Part shown: positions 24,342 through 34,135 of the stretch, one piece after another
Position numbering within the stretch: position 1 is the stretch's first letter
Layout of the letters: each line of letters opens with the position of its first letter
Source: an uncultured Lachnospiraceae bacterium
GTDB taxonomy: Bacteria > Bacillota > Clostridia > Lachnospirales > Lachnospiraceae
Direction of reading: 5' to 3'
NCBI GenBank assembly: GCA_910584965.1
Contig: CAJUDZ010000018.1
Location: 1 to 64,000 of the forward strand
Length of the DNA: 64,000 nucleotides
The notes under the pieces: model-generated
Databases searched by the model: none
The model's input: only the letters and a program-made list of their open reading frames with translations
Told to the model about the DNA's origin: nothing
Program-made: the position numbers and the translations under genes

Positions 24342-25931
24342 ATGCGGGTTTTGATTGTAGACGACGATATTGCGATTACGGAAGCAATAAGCGGGTCGCT
24401 TAACTGGGAGAAACTGGGTATTTCGGAAATTGAAACGGCATACAGCGCGGATCGGGCAAAGAAGATTTTAAAAGAACTTGGCGCCGACATCATCATTTGT
24501 GATATAGAGATGCCGAAGGAGACGGGCCTTGATCTGCTGAAATGGTACAGGGAAGAAAACATGGATGGAAAATTTCTTTTTCTTACCAGCCACGAAAGCT
24601 TTTATTATGCCACGGAGGCAATCAAACTTCATGCCGAAGAATATCTGATGAAACCGTTTAAGGTGGATATGATGGAGCTGGTTTTGCAGAAACTGATCCG
24701 CAGCCTGAAACAGGAACGGGAACTCATAAGGGGCAGCGAATACGGCCGATGGGTCATCGGAAACATGCGGGAGGTGAAGCTGGCTTTCTGGTCAAACCTT
24801 CTGGCGGGGCGTATTCTCAATGAACAGGAAAACATTATACGGGAACTGCGGAAACGCAAAATTGATTTTGCGATGGAAAAGACATGCCGTCTGGTCATTT
24901 CGAGCGTAACGAATATGGAACAGGATATCAGCACATACGGCCGTTCGATGGTGCAGTTTATACTGGAAAACCTTCATTCGGAATTACTTTGCGGCGAACC
25001 GGAAAATGACAGCGTGGTGTATTTCGAACACAAAAGTGACTGTGCCTTTGTGGCGATCTGCGAAGAACAGGCGGAGGGAGAGCTGAAAGAAAAATGCCGC
25101 CGTCTGATTAAAAAATGCGAATCGCTGCTATCTTCCACCGTTACATGCTGCATCAGCGTTCCATGCGGCGTTTCCGATTTTTATGAAGTCTATCACAGAA
25201 ACCTGGATATTCTTTCCAGAAATATCGTATATTACGGAGATGTTTTTACGGAGAAAGAGGCGTTTGAATACAGCATACAGGGAGTCCCGGTCATGCAGCT
25301 GAAGGTGATGGAGGAATACCTGGAGAAACGCGATAAAAAAGGCTTCATGGATTATCTGAAAAAGGAGCTGGAAGGAAAAGAAAAGCAGAGAGTCCTGAAC
25401 GGCGAAATGCTGAAAAGCATCCAGCAGGAGGTGCAGCAGGCCGTATACGCGTATCTTGCCAGAAAAGGGATTCAGATCTCTTTGCTGCTCGACGACAGTG
25501 TTTCCGTCAGGCTTTCGGAGAAGGCCGGACAGTCTGTGCTGGATATGATGAGATGGGAAAACTATCTGTTGGGGAGGGCCTTCGCATATGAAGAGGAGGT
25601 ACAGAAATCACAGACAATTATTGAAAAGATCAATGAATATATTCATGAACATTACAAAGAAAATATCGGCAGAAACGAGATCGGCGCCGCGTTCTTCCTG
25701 GTGCCGGAATATCTGGCCAAGATGTATAAGAAGAAAACCGGGCAGAATCTGAAAGATTATATTAACGGATACCGCCTGCAGCAGGCAAAGCGTCTGCTGA
25801 ACAGTCAGGAAATGAAAGTAAGCGATGTCGCGTCGGAGGTAGGATTCGACAATTTTTCTTATTTTTCCACACTGTTTAAAAAGGAATATGATATGACGCC
25901 GAATGAATACAGAAAGAGCCGGTCCGGCTGA
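24342..25931 (+). CDS. AraC-type response regulator, YesN family
   Basis: A 529-residue regulator. The receiver domain (about 1-120) has 'LIVDDD', the phospho-acceptor Asp in 'IIICDIEMP' and 'LMKPFK'. A long middle domain follows. The C-terminal AraC helix-turn-helix pair (about 425-529) reads 'INEYIHEHYKENIGRNEIGAAFFLVPEYLAKMYKKKTG' and ends 'VGFDNFSYFSTLFKKEYDMTPNEYR'. Start ATG 24342 follows AGGAGG. Family members activate an adjacent sugar-uptake operon, so its likely targets are the esterase and LplABC genes downstream. Confidence 0.94.
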   Translation: MRVLIVDDDIAITEAISGSLNWEKLGISEIETAYSADRAKKILKELGADIIICDIEMPKETGLDLLKWYREENMDGKFLFLTSHESFYYATEAIKLHAEEYLMKPFKVDMMELVLQKLIRSLKQERELIRGSEYGRWVIGNMREVKLAFWSNLLAGRILNEQENIIRELRKRKIDFAMEKTCRLVISSVTNMEQDISTYGRSMVQFILENLHSELLCGEPENDSVVYFEHKSDCAFVAICEEQAEGELKEKCRRLIKKCESLLSSTVTCCISVPCGVSDFYEVYHRNLDILSRNIVYYGDVFTEKEAFEYSIQGVPVMQLKVMEEYLEKRDKKGFMDYLKKELEGKEKQRVLNGEMLKSIQQEVQQAVYAYLARKGIQISLLLDDSVSVRLSEKAGQSVLDMMRWENYLLGRAFAYEEEVQKSQTIIEKINEYIHEHYKENIGRNEIGAAFFLVPEYLAKMYKKKTGQNLKDYINGYRLQQAKRLLNSQEMKVSDVASEVGFDNFSYFSTLFKKEYDMTPNEYRKSRSG

Positions 25932-26028
25932 GAAGACTTGTTTTTAAAACGGAAACTCTCGTTTTTGCAAGAGAATCGGAACTGCGGCTGATATACTGAT
26001 ATTATGAAATATGAAGGAGGATAATTAT

Positions 26029-26835
26029 ATGGCTTTGGGAACCTTTGATTTTTTTTCGGATTGCCTTCGCAGATGTGTGACGTTCCGGATTATCTTACCG
26101 AATGACGTACCGGGAATATGGACGGAAGGGAATGCTCATTTTCAGCGTCCCATGAAGACGTTAATGCTGCTTCATGGTTACAGCGGAAGCTGTTCGGACT
26201 GGATAAACAGCAGTCAGATCGTAGATCTGGCCAATAAGTACAATCTGGCGGTGATCTGTCCGGCCGGTGAGAACGGCTTTTATCTGGACGGCAAAGAGAC
26301 AGGAAGAAAATACGGTACCTATGTGGGCGAGGAATTGCTGCAATATGCAAGGAAAACCTTCGTCCTTTCGGATAAAGCAGAGGATACTTTCATAGGCGGT
26401 CTGTCCATGGGTGGATTCGGGGCAATTCATACCGGATTGCAGTTTAACCGGAATTATTCGAAAATCTTTGCGCTATCTTCCGCACTGATTGTCCATAATG
26501 TGGAAAAAATGGAACCGGGCTGTGATGACGGCATTGCAAATTATGATTATTATAAGCTGATGTTCGGAGAACCTTCGGAACTGGCTTCAAGCGTTAATAA
26601 TCCGGAAGAACTGGTGCGCAGGCTTCTGAAAGAAGGCGGCCGGATTCCCGGTATTTATATGGCCTGCGGCACGGAAGATTTTCTGCTGAACGAAAATCAT
26701 ATTTTCCGGGATTTCCTTCAGGAACAGGGCGTGGAACTTTCCTATCATGAGAGCTGCGGAATACATGATTTCGTATTCTGGAATCAGTATCTGGAACCGG
26801 CGGTTGTCTGGATGTTAGGCTGCGGGGAAAACTGA
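26029..26835 (+). CDS. EstA/feruloyl-esterase-like alpha/beta hydrolase
   Basis: A 268-residue cytoplasmic esterase. The nucleophile is Ser126 in GLSMGG; the oxyanion region is 'LMLLHGYSGSCSDW'; the likely Asp is in 'CGTEDFLLNENH' and the His in 'GIHDFVFW'. It belongs with the tributyrin esterases and putative feruloyl/acetyl esterases that release short acyl or hydroxycinnamoyl groups. ATG 26029 follows GGAGG. It is the first structural gene after the two-component system, which suggests inducible de-esterification inside the cell. Confidence 0.9.
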   Translation: MALGTFDFFSDCLRRCVTFRIILPNDVPGIWTEGNAHFQRPMKTLMLLHGYSGSCSDWINSSQIVDLANKYNLAVICPAGENGFYLDGKETGRKYGTYVGEELLQYARKTFVLSDKAEDTFIGGLSMGGFGAIHTGLQFNRNYSKIFALSSALIVHNVEKMEPGCDDGIANYDYYKLMFGEPSELASSVNNPEELVRRLLKEGGRIPGIYMACGTEDFLLNENHIFRDFLQEQGVELSYHESCGIHDFVFWNQYLEPAVVWMLGCGEN

Positions 26836-26886
26836 GTTTTCGTAGATTAAAATGCCGCTCGTGCGGCGGAATGAGAGGAAAGAATC

Positions 26887-27747
26887 ATGACAGTACAGGA
26901 AATCATTGACAAAATAAAGGATAAAACGGGAGTTCATCTTCCGCCGGATAAAACATGCGACCTGCTGATGACGGGCGAACCGGATATGGAAGTAAAGAAG
27001 ATCGGCTGTACGTTTATGGCAACGGTGGATGTGATACGGGAAGCCGCAAAACAGGGCGTAAATTTTATCATAACGCATGAACCGACCTGGTTTAACGGGA
27101 TTGACAGGACGGATTGGGTGGAAAACGATCCGGTCTATCTGGAAAAGAAGAAACTGATCGAGGAAAATCACATTGCCATCTGGAGATTTCATGATCATAT
27201 GCACATCGGGCATGTGGATGAAATCTATACCGGATTCGAAAAAGAATTTGGATGGGAGTCCTGCCGCGTGGAGATCACCGATACGGAACGGTACGGAGAA
27301 AAGGACCCGGCCCGGGCGGATTTCTGGAAACATTTCGGAGCGGTTTACCGGATTCCGAAAACGACTTTAAAAGAGCTTGGCGGATTTTTCAAGGAAAAAG
27401 CGGGAATGGACGTGATTCAGATCGTGGGAAATCCGGAGATGGAAGTGGAAAAAGTGTCGGTGCTCGTAGGCGGCGGAAGTCTGGGCCTCGGACGGGAAGA
27501 AGCGCCTATGATGCAGATGTTCCGGGAAGATATCGATGTTGCGGTCTGCGGCGATATTACGGAATGGACACTGTCCGCTTATGTACGGGACGCGGCGATG
27601 ATGGGAATGAGAAAAGGCATGCTGGTGCTCGGACATGAAAGAAGCGAGGAATGGGGCATGAAATATCTGCCGGAATGGCTGGAACCGATTTCGGAAGGGA
27701 TTCCCGCCGTATTTCTGGATGCCGGGGAACCGTTCTCCTATTTGTAA
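26887..27747 (+). CDS. Nif3-like dinuclear metal protein
   Basis: A 286-residue member of the Nif3/YqfO family, a ring-forming protein with a two-metal site. Signatures: 'GVNFIITHEPTWFNG' (metal His), 'IWRFHDHMHIGHVDEIYTGFEKEFGW' with several His and an Asp, and 'VCGDITEWTLSAY' plus 'LVLGHERSEEWGMKYLPEWL'. The cellular role of the family is unresolved (hydrolase activities have been proposed). Unlike the housekeeping copy usually beside trmK, this one sits between two esterases, so it may act on a pathway intermediate. Confidence 0.85.
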   Translation: MTVQEIIDKIKDKTGVHLPPDKTCDLLMTGEPDMEVKKIGCTFMATVDVIREAAKQGVNFIITHEPTWFNGIDRTDWVENDPVYLEKKKLIEENHIAIWRFHDHMHIGHVDEIYTGFEKEFGWESCRVEITDTERYGEKDPARADFWKHFGAVYRIPKTTLKELGGFFKEKAGMDVIQIVGNPEMEVEKVSVLVGGGSLGLGREEAPMMQMFREDIDVAVCGDITEWTLSAYVRDAAMMGMRKGMLVLGHERSEEWGMKYLPEWLEPISEGIPAVFLDAGEPFSYL

Positions 27748-27831
27748 TATGGATTGCTTTTCCAGAAAATAAACGGAAGAGAAAGTACGTAGAAGCAGGA
27801 GAGAAAGGAAACGGAAACGAGGATACGGCCA

Positions 27832-28791
27832 ATGAAATATGAGAAAAATATAGAAGTGTTGGAACGTCTTACGGCGGAACACGCCTTTATTATTCCGATC
27901 GAAAAACACCGGAATCAGGACGGAAGCATCAATACGGAACAATTCAAGCAAAACTGGGAAGAAAAAATGGAGGCTTTTGAGCAAATAAAGCTCTGGGATA
28001 AAACGCCCGGTTTCGACGACAGGGATTCTCTGCAAAGGGAACCTTATATGGTTTTTGTACCGGCAAAGGACAGGGAAACGGCCAAAGGGACGATTCTGAT
28101 CGCTCACGGAGGCGGCTTTGCCATCAGAACCGGATGCGAAGGGCCTAACGCCGCGCTCTATTTTCACAATAAGGGGTATCATACGGCGATTCTGACTTAC
28201 CGGCTGATTCCCTATACCAGATTTGACGCGATCGCGGACATGCAGCGCGCGGTCCGCATTCTTCGGGCAAGGCGGGAGGAGCTAGGCATTGGGGATAAAG
28301 TAATCGTGATGGGCTTTTCCGCCGGCGGGATGCTCTGCGCTGACTGTGCCGTACATTTTGACTGCGGGAACCCGGAAAGCGAAGATCTGACGGAACGGAT
28401 GTCCTGCAGGCCGGACGGCGTTGTGGTTGGATATGGCGCGATTACCGCGATTTCGTTTCCGCGGCCGTTTATGATGCCGGAGGATTATGAAAAGGATATG
28501 TGCGGGAAAAATATGAAAGAACGCATTTATCTGGCCGCAGAGAAACATATTGACTATGACACGCCGCCCTTTTTCATCTGGCAGACGTTGAGCGATGACG
28601 GAAGATTTGGCATGAACCTGGCGAAGGAATTACAGGATGCGAAGATTCCCTATGAACTGCATATCTTTGAAGGCGGGCCGCACGGTCTGGGCATGGCCGA
28701 CGGGGAGAACGATCTGGGGATGGATGTGCCGCATATTACCCACTGGGGCGTGCTCTGTGACGAATGGATGCAGATGCACGGGCTGAAATGA
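27832..28791 (+). CDS. Alpha/beta-hydrolase carbohydrate esterase
   Basis: A 319-residue soluble hydrolase of the HSL/BD-FAE type. The oxyanion motif HGGGF begins at His92; the nucleophile Ser163 is in GFSAGG; the acid is probably in 'TLSDDGRFG' and the His in 'GGPHGLGMADG'. Family relatives remove acetyl or feruloyl groups from xylan fragments or act as lactonases. No signal peptide, so it acts on imported substrate. The ribosome site GAGGA is adequate. Confidence 0.9.
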   Translation: MKYEKNIEVLERLTAEHAFIIPIEKHRNQDGSINTEQFKQNWEEKMEAFEQIKLWDKTPGFDDRDSLQREPYMVFVPAKDRETAKGTILIAHGGGFAIRTGCEGPNAALYFHNKGYHTAILTYRLIPYTRFDAIADMQRAVRILRARREELGIGDKVIVMGFSAGGMLCADCAVHFDCGNPESEDLTERMSCRPDGVVVGYGAITAISFPRPFMMPEDYEKDMCGKNMKERIYLAAEKHIDYDTPPFFIWQTLSDDGRFGMNLAKELQDAKIPYELHIFEGGPHGLGMADGENDLGMDVPHITHWGVLCDEWMQMHGLK

Positions 28792-28865
28792 ACGGCGGAA
28801 AAACGGGCATATGAGCGAAAATAACGGCAATGAATAGATTTTGGATTCTTGCGGAAATTTATAAA

Positions 28866-28901
28866 AAGAGACTTGTTTTTAAAAGAACAGGTCTTTTTTT
28901 T
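28866..28901 (+). terminator. Terminator between esterases and transporter genes
   Basis: GACTTGTT / AACAGGTC stem (one G.U pair) followed by eight T. It lies 60 bp before the transporter lipoprotein, so the transporter operon likely has its own start or depends on readthrough. Confidence 0.65.
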
Positions 28902-28962
28902 GTAAGAAAAGGAAAAAGGTATTTGATATGATGATGGTACTAAGAAAGGGAGGTAAAATCAA

Positions 28963-30483
28963 ATGAAAAAAAAGGTACTATGTGGTTTATTGACCGCGGC
29001 AATGGTAACAGGGCTGTGCGCATGCGGTTCGGGAGACGGTTCCGGCGGCGGCGCCGGCGGTGGGGCGAAAGGAAGCTACGATCAGGTGACGTATGCGTAT
29101 GCAACTTTCAATAATATTCCTACGGAAGAGGATCTGGATACGGTAGAAGAGGCAATCAATGAAATAACCAGAGAAAAAATCAATGTGGAAGTTACACTGA
29201 AACCGATTTTCATCGGTGATTTTTCCAGTAATGTCAGTCTGGCTCTTCAGGCAGGAGAAAAGATTGATGTATTTGAGTCCATCGGCGATTTCAATAACTG
29301 TGTCAGCACAGGAATGGCGGCGGATATTACGGAACTGATCGATACCTGCGCACCGGAGACAAAGGAACTGATCGGGGAGGAATGGCTGCAGGCCTGTGTA
29401 TCAAACGGAAAATTATATGGGATTCCTACTTATAAACCGATCGCGCTGACTCCGATGATTATTTACAGGCAGGATATCGCGGATGAGCTTGGAATCGATA
29501 TGAGCGCCGTTAATTCTGTGGAAGATGTGACCGCGGTCTTTGAGAAGGTAAAAGAGGAAAAACCGGAGATGACGCCTCTTGCACCGGTGGAAGCCGGGAA
29601 CTTGGGGCTGAACAGAACATATGGCACCGTAGATTTTCTGGCGGACGATTATAATACACCGGTTGGCGTATTGTTGGGAGACGATATGACGGTGGTTGAT
29701 TTCTATTCCTCGGATATTTTCAGGGACAGATGCGAACTGGCAAGGAGTTGGTATAACAGCGGGCTTAGCATGAAGGATGCGGCAACCACTACAAGTATGG
29801 CGGCGGAATTAATGAGTTCCGGTAATTATTTTGCATACATCGCCGCATACAGTTATCCGGAAGCGGATACGGCGGCTTCTTTGCAGGCGCAGAATGGTAA
29901 TTTGCCGACAGGGGCAAAAATGCTCGGCGACGCTTATATCAGCACAATTGATGTTAATGCCCTTGTATGGATGGTAGCGTCCAATTCAGACGTACCGGAA
30001 GCGGCGCTCAGATTCCTGAATCTGACCTATACGGATCCGGATGTGTGCAATCTTCTGATTTATGGTGTGAAAGACAGGGATTATGTGCTTTCGGAAGACG
30101 GATATGCTTCTTATCCGGAAGGACAGGATGCGGCTACCGTGCCTTATACGGCACAGTTAAGCTGCGGAACATTGGGCAACTTCTTTATTATGTATCCTAC
30201 GGTCGGCACGAACAAAGACTCCCTGGAATGGGAACTGGAGCAGAACCGGACGGCCGAAACCTCTCCGGCTATGGGCTTTACGTTCGATGCTTCTGCCTTA
30301 AAGACGCAGTACACGGCCGTTAAGAATGTAATCAATCAGTATCTGCCGGGTCTGATGTGCGGAAGCGTTGATCCGGAAACAGAAATTCCGAAGTTTGTAT
30401 CGGCGCTGAATGATGCGGGTTATCAGGATATTCTTGCTGCGAAACAGGAGCAGTTGGATAAGTGGATTGCTGAGAATAAGTAA
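28963..30483 (+). CDS. Solute-binding lipoprotein of an LplABC-type importer
   Basis: A 506-residue exported protein. Signal peptide and lipobox 'TGLCAC' place the lipidated Cys near residue 21, followed by a Gly/Ser linker. The mature part has 'INEITREKINVEVTLKPI', 'QAGEKIDVFESIGDF' and 'DVNALVWMVASNSDVPEAALRFLNL', as in large YtcQ/LplA-type binding proteins for oligosaccharides. GGGAGG ribosome site. It is followed by two permeases but no ATPase; such importers usually share an MsmX-type ATPase encoded elsewhere. Confidence 0.94.
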   Translation: MKKKVLCGLLTAAMVTGLCACGSGDGSGGGAGGGAKGSYDQVTYAYATFNNIPTEEDLDTVEEAINEITREKINVEVTLKPIFIGDFSSNVSLALQAGEKIDVFESIGDFNNCVSTGMAADITELIDTCAPETKELIGEEWLQACVSNGKLYGIPTYKPIALTPMIIYRQDIADELGIDMSAVNSVEDVTAVFEKVKEEKPEMTPLAPVEAGNLGLNRTYGTVDFLADDYNTPVGVLLGDDMTVVDFYSSDIFRDRCELARSWYNSGLSMKDAATTTSMAAELMSSGNYFAYIAAYSYPEADTAASLQAQNGNLPTGAKMLGDAYISTIDVNALVWMVASNSDVPEAALRFLNLTYTDPDVCNLLIYGVKDRDYVLSEDGYASYPEGQDAATVPYTAQLSCGTLGNFFIMYPTVGTNKDSLEWELEQNRTAETSPAMGFTFDASALKTQYTAVKNVINQYLPGLMCGSVDPETEIPKFVSALNDAGYQDILAAKQEQLDKWIAENK

Positions 30484-30499
30484 GAAAACATACTTTGCG

Positions 30500-30534
30500 G
30501 TATCCGGGATGGATGAAAGTCACATTCCGGATAC
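30500..30534 (+). other. Intercistronic hairpin after the binding-protein gene
   Basis: GTATCCGG / CCGGATAC stem with a 19-nt loop and no T-run. Such hairpins often stabilise the binding-protein part of an importer mRNA and set it above the permeases. Confidence 0.5.
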
Positions 30535-30576
30535 TGCAGATACAGCAGAGAATAAAAATGGGAAAGGGAAACGAAG

Positions 30577-31509
30577 ATGGCAAGACAGGTAAAAGGAAAG
30601 AAAAAGTCAGATATACATAGAACGCTTCCGTTATTACTGATTGCGCTGCCTGGAATTATCTATTTGATTATCAATAACTATGTGCCTATGTTCGGATTGT
30701 TCCTGGCTTTTAAAGATTACAATTTCATGAAAGGTATTTTCAAAAGTGACTGGTGCGGATTCCAGAATTTTAAATTCTTGTTTGCGACCAAAGATGCGCT
30801 GATTATGACAAGGAATACTATCCTGTATAACCTTGCTTTTATCATAATCGGAACCGCGTTTGCGATTTTTATCGCGATTCTGATGTGTGAACTGGGGAAA
30901 AGACTCCGCGTCAAGCTGTTTCAGGCATCCCTCCTGCTGCCCAATCTTCTCTCGTGGGTTGTTATCGGGTTTGTCGCTTATGCTTTCCTGAATGCGGATA
31001 CAGGTTTTATCAATAAAACCGTTCTGGAAAAAATGGGTGCGGAACCGGTCGCATGGTATACCTATCAGGCGGCCTGGCCTGTCATACTGCTGCTTGTGAA
31101 TCTCTGGAAAAATGCGGGTTATCAGTCCATTATCTTTATGGCAAGCATATCGGGCATCGACCAGTCATTATACGAAGCGGCGGCTCTCGACGGGGCGACC
31201 AAGATGCAGCAGATCTTCAGGATTACGCTGCCCATGCTGAAGCCGACTGTGATTACTTTGACACTGATGTCCATAGGACGTATTTTCTATTCGGATTTCG
31301 GTTTGTTCTATCAGGTTCCTCAAAATTCCGGCGCCTTATATAATGTGACACAGACGATTGATACTTATGTTTACCGCGGCCTGATGGAGTTAAATGATGT
31401 CGGCATGTCGGCGGCGGCCGGTTTCTATCAGTCTGTCGTTGGATTCATTCTGGTTCTGGCGGCCAATGCGATTGTCCGTAAACTGGATTCAGACAATGCA
31501 CTGTTTTAG
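30577..31509 (+). CDS. ABC permease, LplB type
   Basis: A 310-residue inner-membrane permease with six helices. The cytoplasmic EAA loop is 'YEAAALDGATKMQQIFRITLP', which docks the ATPase. The opening 'LPLLLIALPGIIYLIINNYVPMFGLFLAFKDYNF' is typical of the LplB/YteP family. It works with the next permease and the preceding lipoprotein. Confidence 0.96.
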   Translation: MARQVKGKKKSDIHRTLPLLLIALPGIIYLIINNYVPMFGLFLAFKDYNFMKGIFKSDWCGFQNFKFLFATKDALIMTRNTILYNLAFIIIGTAFAIFIAILMCELGKRLRVKLFQASLLLPNLLSWVVIGFVAYAFLNADTGFINKTVLEKMGAEPVAWYTYQAAWPVILLLVNLWKNAGYQSIIFMASISGIDQSLYEAAALDGATKMQQIFRITLPMLKPTVITLTLMSIGRIFYSDFGLFYQVPQNSGALYNVTQTIDTYVYRGLMELNDVGMSAAAGFYQSVVGFILVLAANAIVRKLDSDNALF

Positions 31510-31526
31510 ATGGGAGGGAAGAAAAA

Positions 31527-32411
31527 ATGATAGAAAGTAAAACTTTTAACAGGGCTGCTACCGTTATTTTGTCCGTCCTGGTCATTATTGCCCTGCTGCC
31601 CATTGTTTTGATTGTAATCGCTTCTTTTACGGATGAAACGGCGTTGTTACGGGACGGCTATTCTTTCTTTCCGGCGGCGCTCAGCACGGACGCATATTAT
31701 TATATGGTGAAACAGGGCGCGGTAATCATGCGCGCTTATGGCGTTTCTTTTCTGGTGACGACGGTCGGTACGCTGGGAAGCGTCGTGCTTACGACAATGC
31801 TCGCTTATCCGATGTCCAGAAAGTCTTTTAAGTATGCCAATGTGCTTTCTTTTTTCGTATTTTTTACCATGCTGTTTAACGGCGGAATTGTGCCGTCCTA
31901 CATCATGTGGACCAGATTCTTCCATATTAAGAATACGCTTTGGGCATTATTGATCCCCAACTATCTGGTAACGGCATTCAATGTTATTCTCGTAAAGAAT
32001 TTTTATGCCAACAACGTGCCGGATGCTCTGGTGGAAGCGGCACAGATTGACGGAGCGAGCGAACTGCAGATTTTCTATAAAATCATGTTCCCGCTGGCGC
32101 GCCCGGTTGTGGCGACCGTCTCCTTATTTACCGGTCTGTGTTATTGGAACGACTGGACGAACGGTTTGTACTATGTGGATAACGAAAAATATTACAGCAT
32201 TCAGCTGCTGCTGATTAAGATTATGAACAATATACAGGGACTGAAAGCCAATTCCAGCGCGGCAATGTTAGGAACCGGCGCGGTAGAACTGCCGGGAACA
32301 TCTGTTCGCATGGCGATGGCATTTATCGGGATTCTGCCCATTCTGCTGATTTATCCGTTTGTGCAGAAATATCTGGTGGAAGGGGTTGTAATCGGCGCCG
32401 TGAAAGGGTAA
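31527..32411 (+). CDS. ABC permease, LplC/YtcP type
   Basis: A 294-residue permease with six helices and EAA loop 'VEAAQIDGASELQIFYKIMFPL'. Other landmarks: 'FNGGIVPSYI' and the C-terminal 'PILLIYPFVQKYLVEGVVIGAVKG', diagnostic of the LplC/YtcP group. It starts 17 bp after the first permease behind GGGAGGG. Confidence 0.96.
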   Translation: MIESKTFNRAATVILSVLVIIALLPIVLIVIASFTDETALLRDGYSFFPAALSTDAYYYMVKQGAVIMRAYGVSFLVTTVGTLGSVVLTTMLAYPMSRKSFKYANVLSFFVFFTMLFNGGIVPSYIMWTRFFHIKNTLWALLIPNYLVTAFNVILVKNFYANNVPDALVEAAQIDGASELQIFYKIMFPLARPVVATVSLFTGLCYWNDWTNGLYYVDNEKYYSIQLLLIKIMNNIQGLKANSSAAMLGTGAVELPGTSVRMAMAFIGILPILLIYPFVQKYLVEGVVIGAVKG

Positions 32412-32430
32412 CGATGAAAGGAGAATGACT

Positions 32431-32856
32431 ATGAGTGAAGTATCGTTGAAAGCGGAAGAAATATTGAAAATTCATGTCCGGTGTACGCCGGGGCTGGAAG
32501 TGGGAGCGTCAAGGGACGGATTCCTGTGTGTGATTCCCATTGAGGGCGGCCATTTTGAAGGGAAGATATCCGGCCGGGTCGTTTCCGGCGGTGCGGACTG
32601 GAATACGAGAAAAAGCAGAGGGGCGCATGTGTTTGCCAAGTATCTGCTTCAGACAGATGACGGGGAGTATATCGCAATAGAGAATACGGGTGTGATTGCC
32701 GGCGATGCGGGGGATGTGAAAATTAAGACGGTTCCCAGCTTCACGGCGCGGGAAGAAGGCCCCTGCGCATGGCTGAACTATGGCGTTTACGTGGGAAGCC
32801 TGGCGGCCGGAAAAGAAGAAGGCCAGATAGAAATTACGATTTACCAGATGAAATAG
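32431..32856 (+). CDS. DUF3237-like small protein
   Basis: A 141-residue cytoplasmic protein, a likely beta-barrel. 'GGHFEGKISGRVVSGGADWNTRK', 'ARYLLQTDDGEYIAIENTG' type segments and 'AWLNYGVYVGSLAAG' match DUF3237, whose function is unknown. Start ATG 32431 is 7 bp from AAAGGAG; the ATG at 32425 is too close. It lies 19 bp after the second permease, so it belongs to the uptake operon. Confidence 0.82.
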   Translation: MSEVSLKAEEILKIHVRCTPGLEVGASRDGFLCVIPIEGGHFEGKISGRVVSGGADWNTRKSRGAHVFAKYLLQTDDGEYIAIENTGVIAGDAGDVKIKTVPSFTAREEGPCAWLNYGVYVGSLAAGKEEGQIEITIYQMK

Positions 32857-32902
32857 CAGGGGACAACTCCTGTGAAAAAATATGACAGGCTGTTAGAAAG
32901 GC

Positions 32903-34099
32903 ATGGAGATTTCAATGGGACAGTGGAAAAAGATATGGAATTATATCCCCGTTGAATGGGGAACGCAGATCGGCGTCTTGGAAGATCTGACGCAGAAAGT
33001 ATGGGTGCGGAACAATCTGAACGGTTCGCAGGTGAAAATCCGGTTTTGTAACTTATATGATCCGGAGCCGCTGCTGTTAGCCGCGGTGACGGTCGGAAAA
33101 TGGGATGCGGAAACGAAGACGGTAAAAGAGATTCAGGAAGTGACTTACCGCGGAAACCGGGAGATCCGGATTCAGCCGGGAGACTCTTTTTACAGCGACG
33201 GCATTCCGTTCTCCATAAAAGCGGAAGATGATCTGGTGGTTTCCGTTTATTTCAGGGAAAAGCATGCGTTTTACAGCGTCTGCCAGACCTGGAATGCCGG
33301 GAGTTTCAAAAGCGGTTTTTTGCGGGGCGATCAGGTAAAGAGCGAAAAACCGCATGAAATGTCAACGCTGGATGCGTTTCCTTTTTTCGGATTTGATGAA
33401 AATGCGTGCAACGGCGCGGCGGGACTGTGCGGCATACAGGTTCTGACAGAAGATGAGGTGACGACGCTGGCCTGTTTCGGGGATTCCATTACCCATATGT
33501 CCTATTATTTTGACCCGCTGATGGAAGCGCTTTACCGGAAATATCCGGGGAAAATAACGCTGTTAAACTGCGGAATCGGAGGGAACCGCATTCTGTACGA
33601 CGCCTGCTATGTGGAAGAAATTCCGGGACATGGGAAATGTTTCGGAGACGCGGGCATAAGCCGGTTCGAGCGGGACGTCTACGGGGATACGGAACCGGAC
33701 ATCGTTTTCTTTATGGAAGGCGTGAACGACTGTACGCACGGACTGGCTTTTGAGCTGCCGGAGGAAGTGCCTTCCGGGGAAGCGCTTTTTGCGGGAATCA
33801 GGGAGATCATCGGGAAGGCGCATGAAAAAAACAGTAAGATCTATATCAGCACGGTGATGCCTTTCGGATGCTATGAAGACGCGTTCCGGGAACAGGCGGA
33901 AGGGATACGTCAGGATTTGAACGAATTGATTCGAAGGAACCGGGAAACGGCGGACGGATTTCTGGATTTGGACCAGGTTATGCGGAAACAGGAAGACATT
34001 CATTTTATGAAAGACGGAACGCACCTGGGAGACGGCGTGCATCCCAATGAAGCCGGCGGAAAAATGATTGCCGCGGCGATTGCGGAAAAATGGTTTTAA
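32903..34099 (+). CDS. SGNH/GDSL hydrolase 1 with N-terminal beta domain
   Basis: A 398-residue cytoplasmic hydrolase. Residues about 1-180 form a beta-rich domain; the SGNH domain follows, with catalytic Ser195 in 'ACFGDSIT', block II 'NCGIGGNRI', block III 'FMEGVNDCTHG' and block V 'DGVHPNEAGG' (Asp and His). Such enzymes deacetylate or deacylate sugars. The start could instead be ATG 32915, which has GGAG 5'; I keep 32903 behind AGAAAGGC. It is one of two SGNH enzymes in a row with different domain plans. Confidence 0.9.
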   Translation: MEISMGQWKKIWNYIPVEWGTQIGVLEDLTQKVWVRNNLNGSQVKIRFCNLYDPEPLLLAAVTVGKWDAETKTVKEIQEVTYRGNREIRIQPGDSFYSDGIPFSIKAEDDLVVSVYFREKHAFYSVCQTWNAGSFKSGFLRGDQVKSEKPHEMSTLDAFPFFGFDENACNGAAGLCGIQVLTEDEVTTLACFGDSITHMSYYFDPLMEALYRKYPGKITLLNCGIGGNRILYDACYVEEIPGHGKCFGDAGISRFERDVYGDTEPDIVFFMEGVNDCTHGLAFELPEEVPSGEALFAGIREIIGKAHEKNSKIYISTVMPFGCYEDAFREQAEGIRQDLNELIRRNRETADGFLDLDQVMRKQEDIHFMKDGTHLGDGVHPNEAGGKMIAAAIAEKWF

Positions 34100-34135
34100 A
34101 TAGATTGTGGTTTGATGCGGAGGTTGGAGGTCATC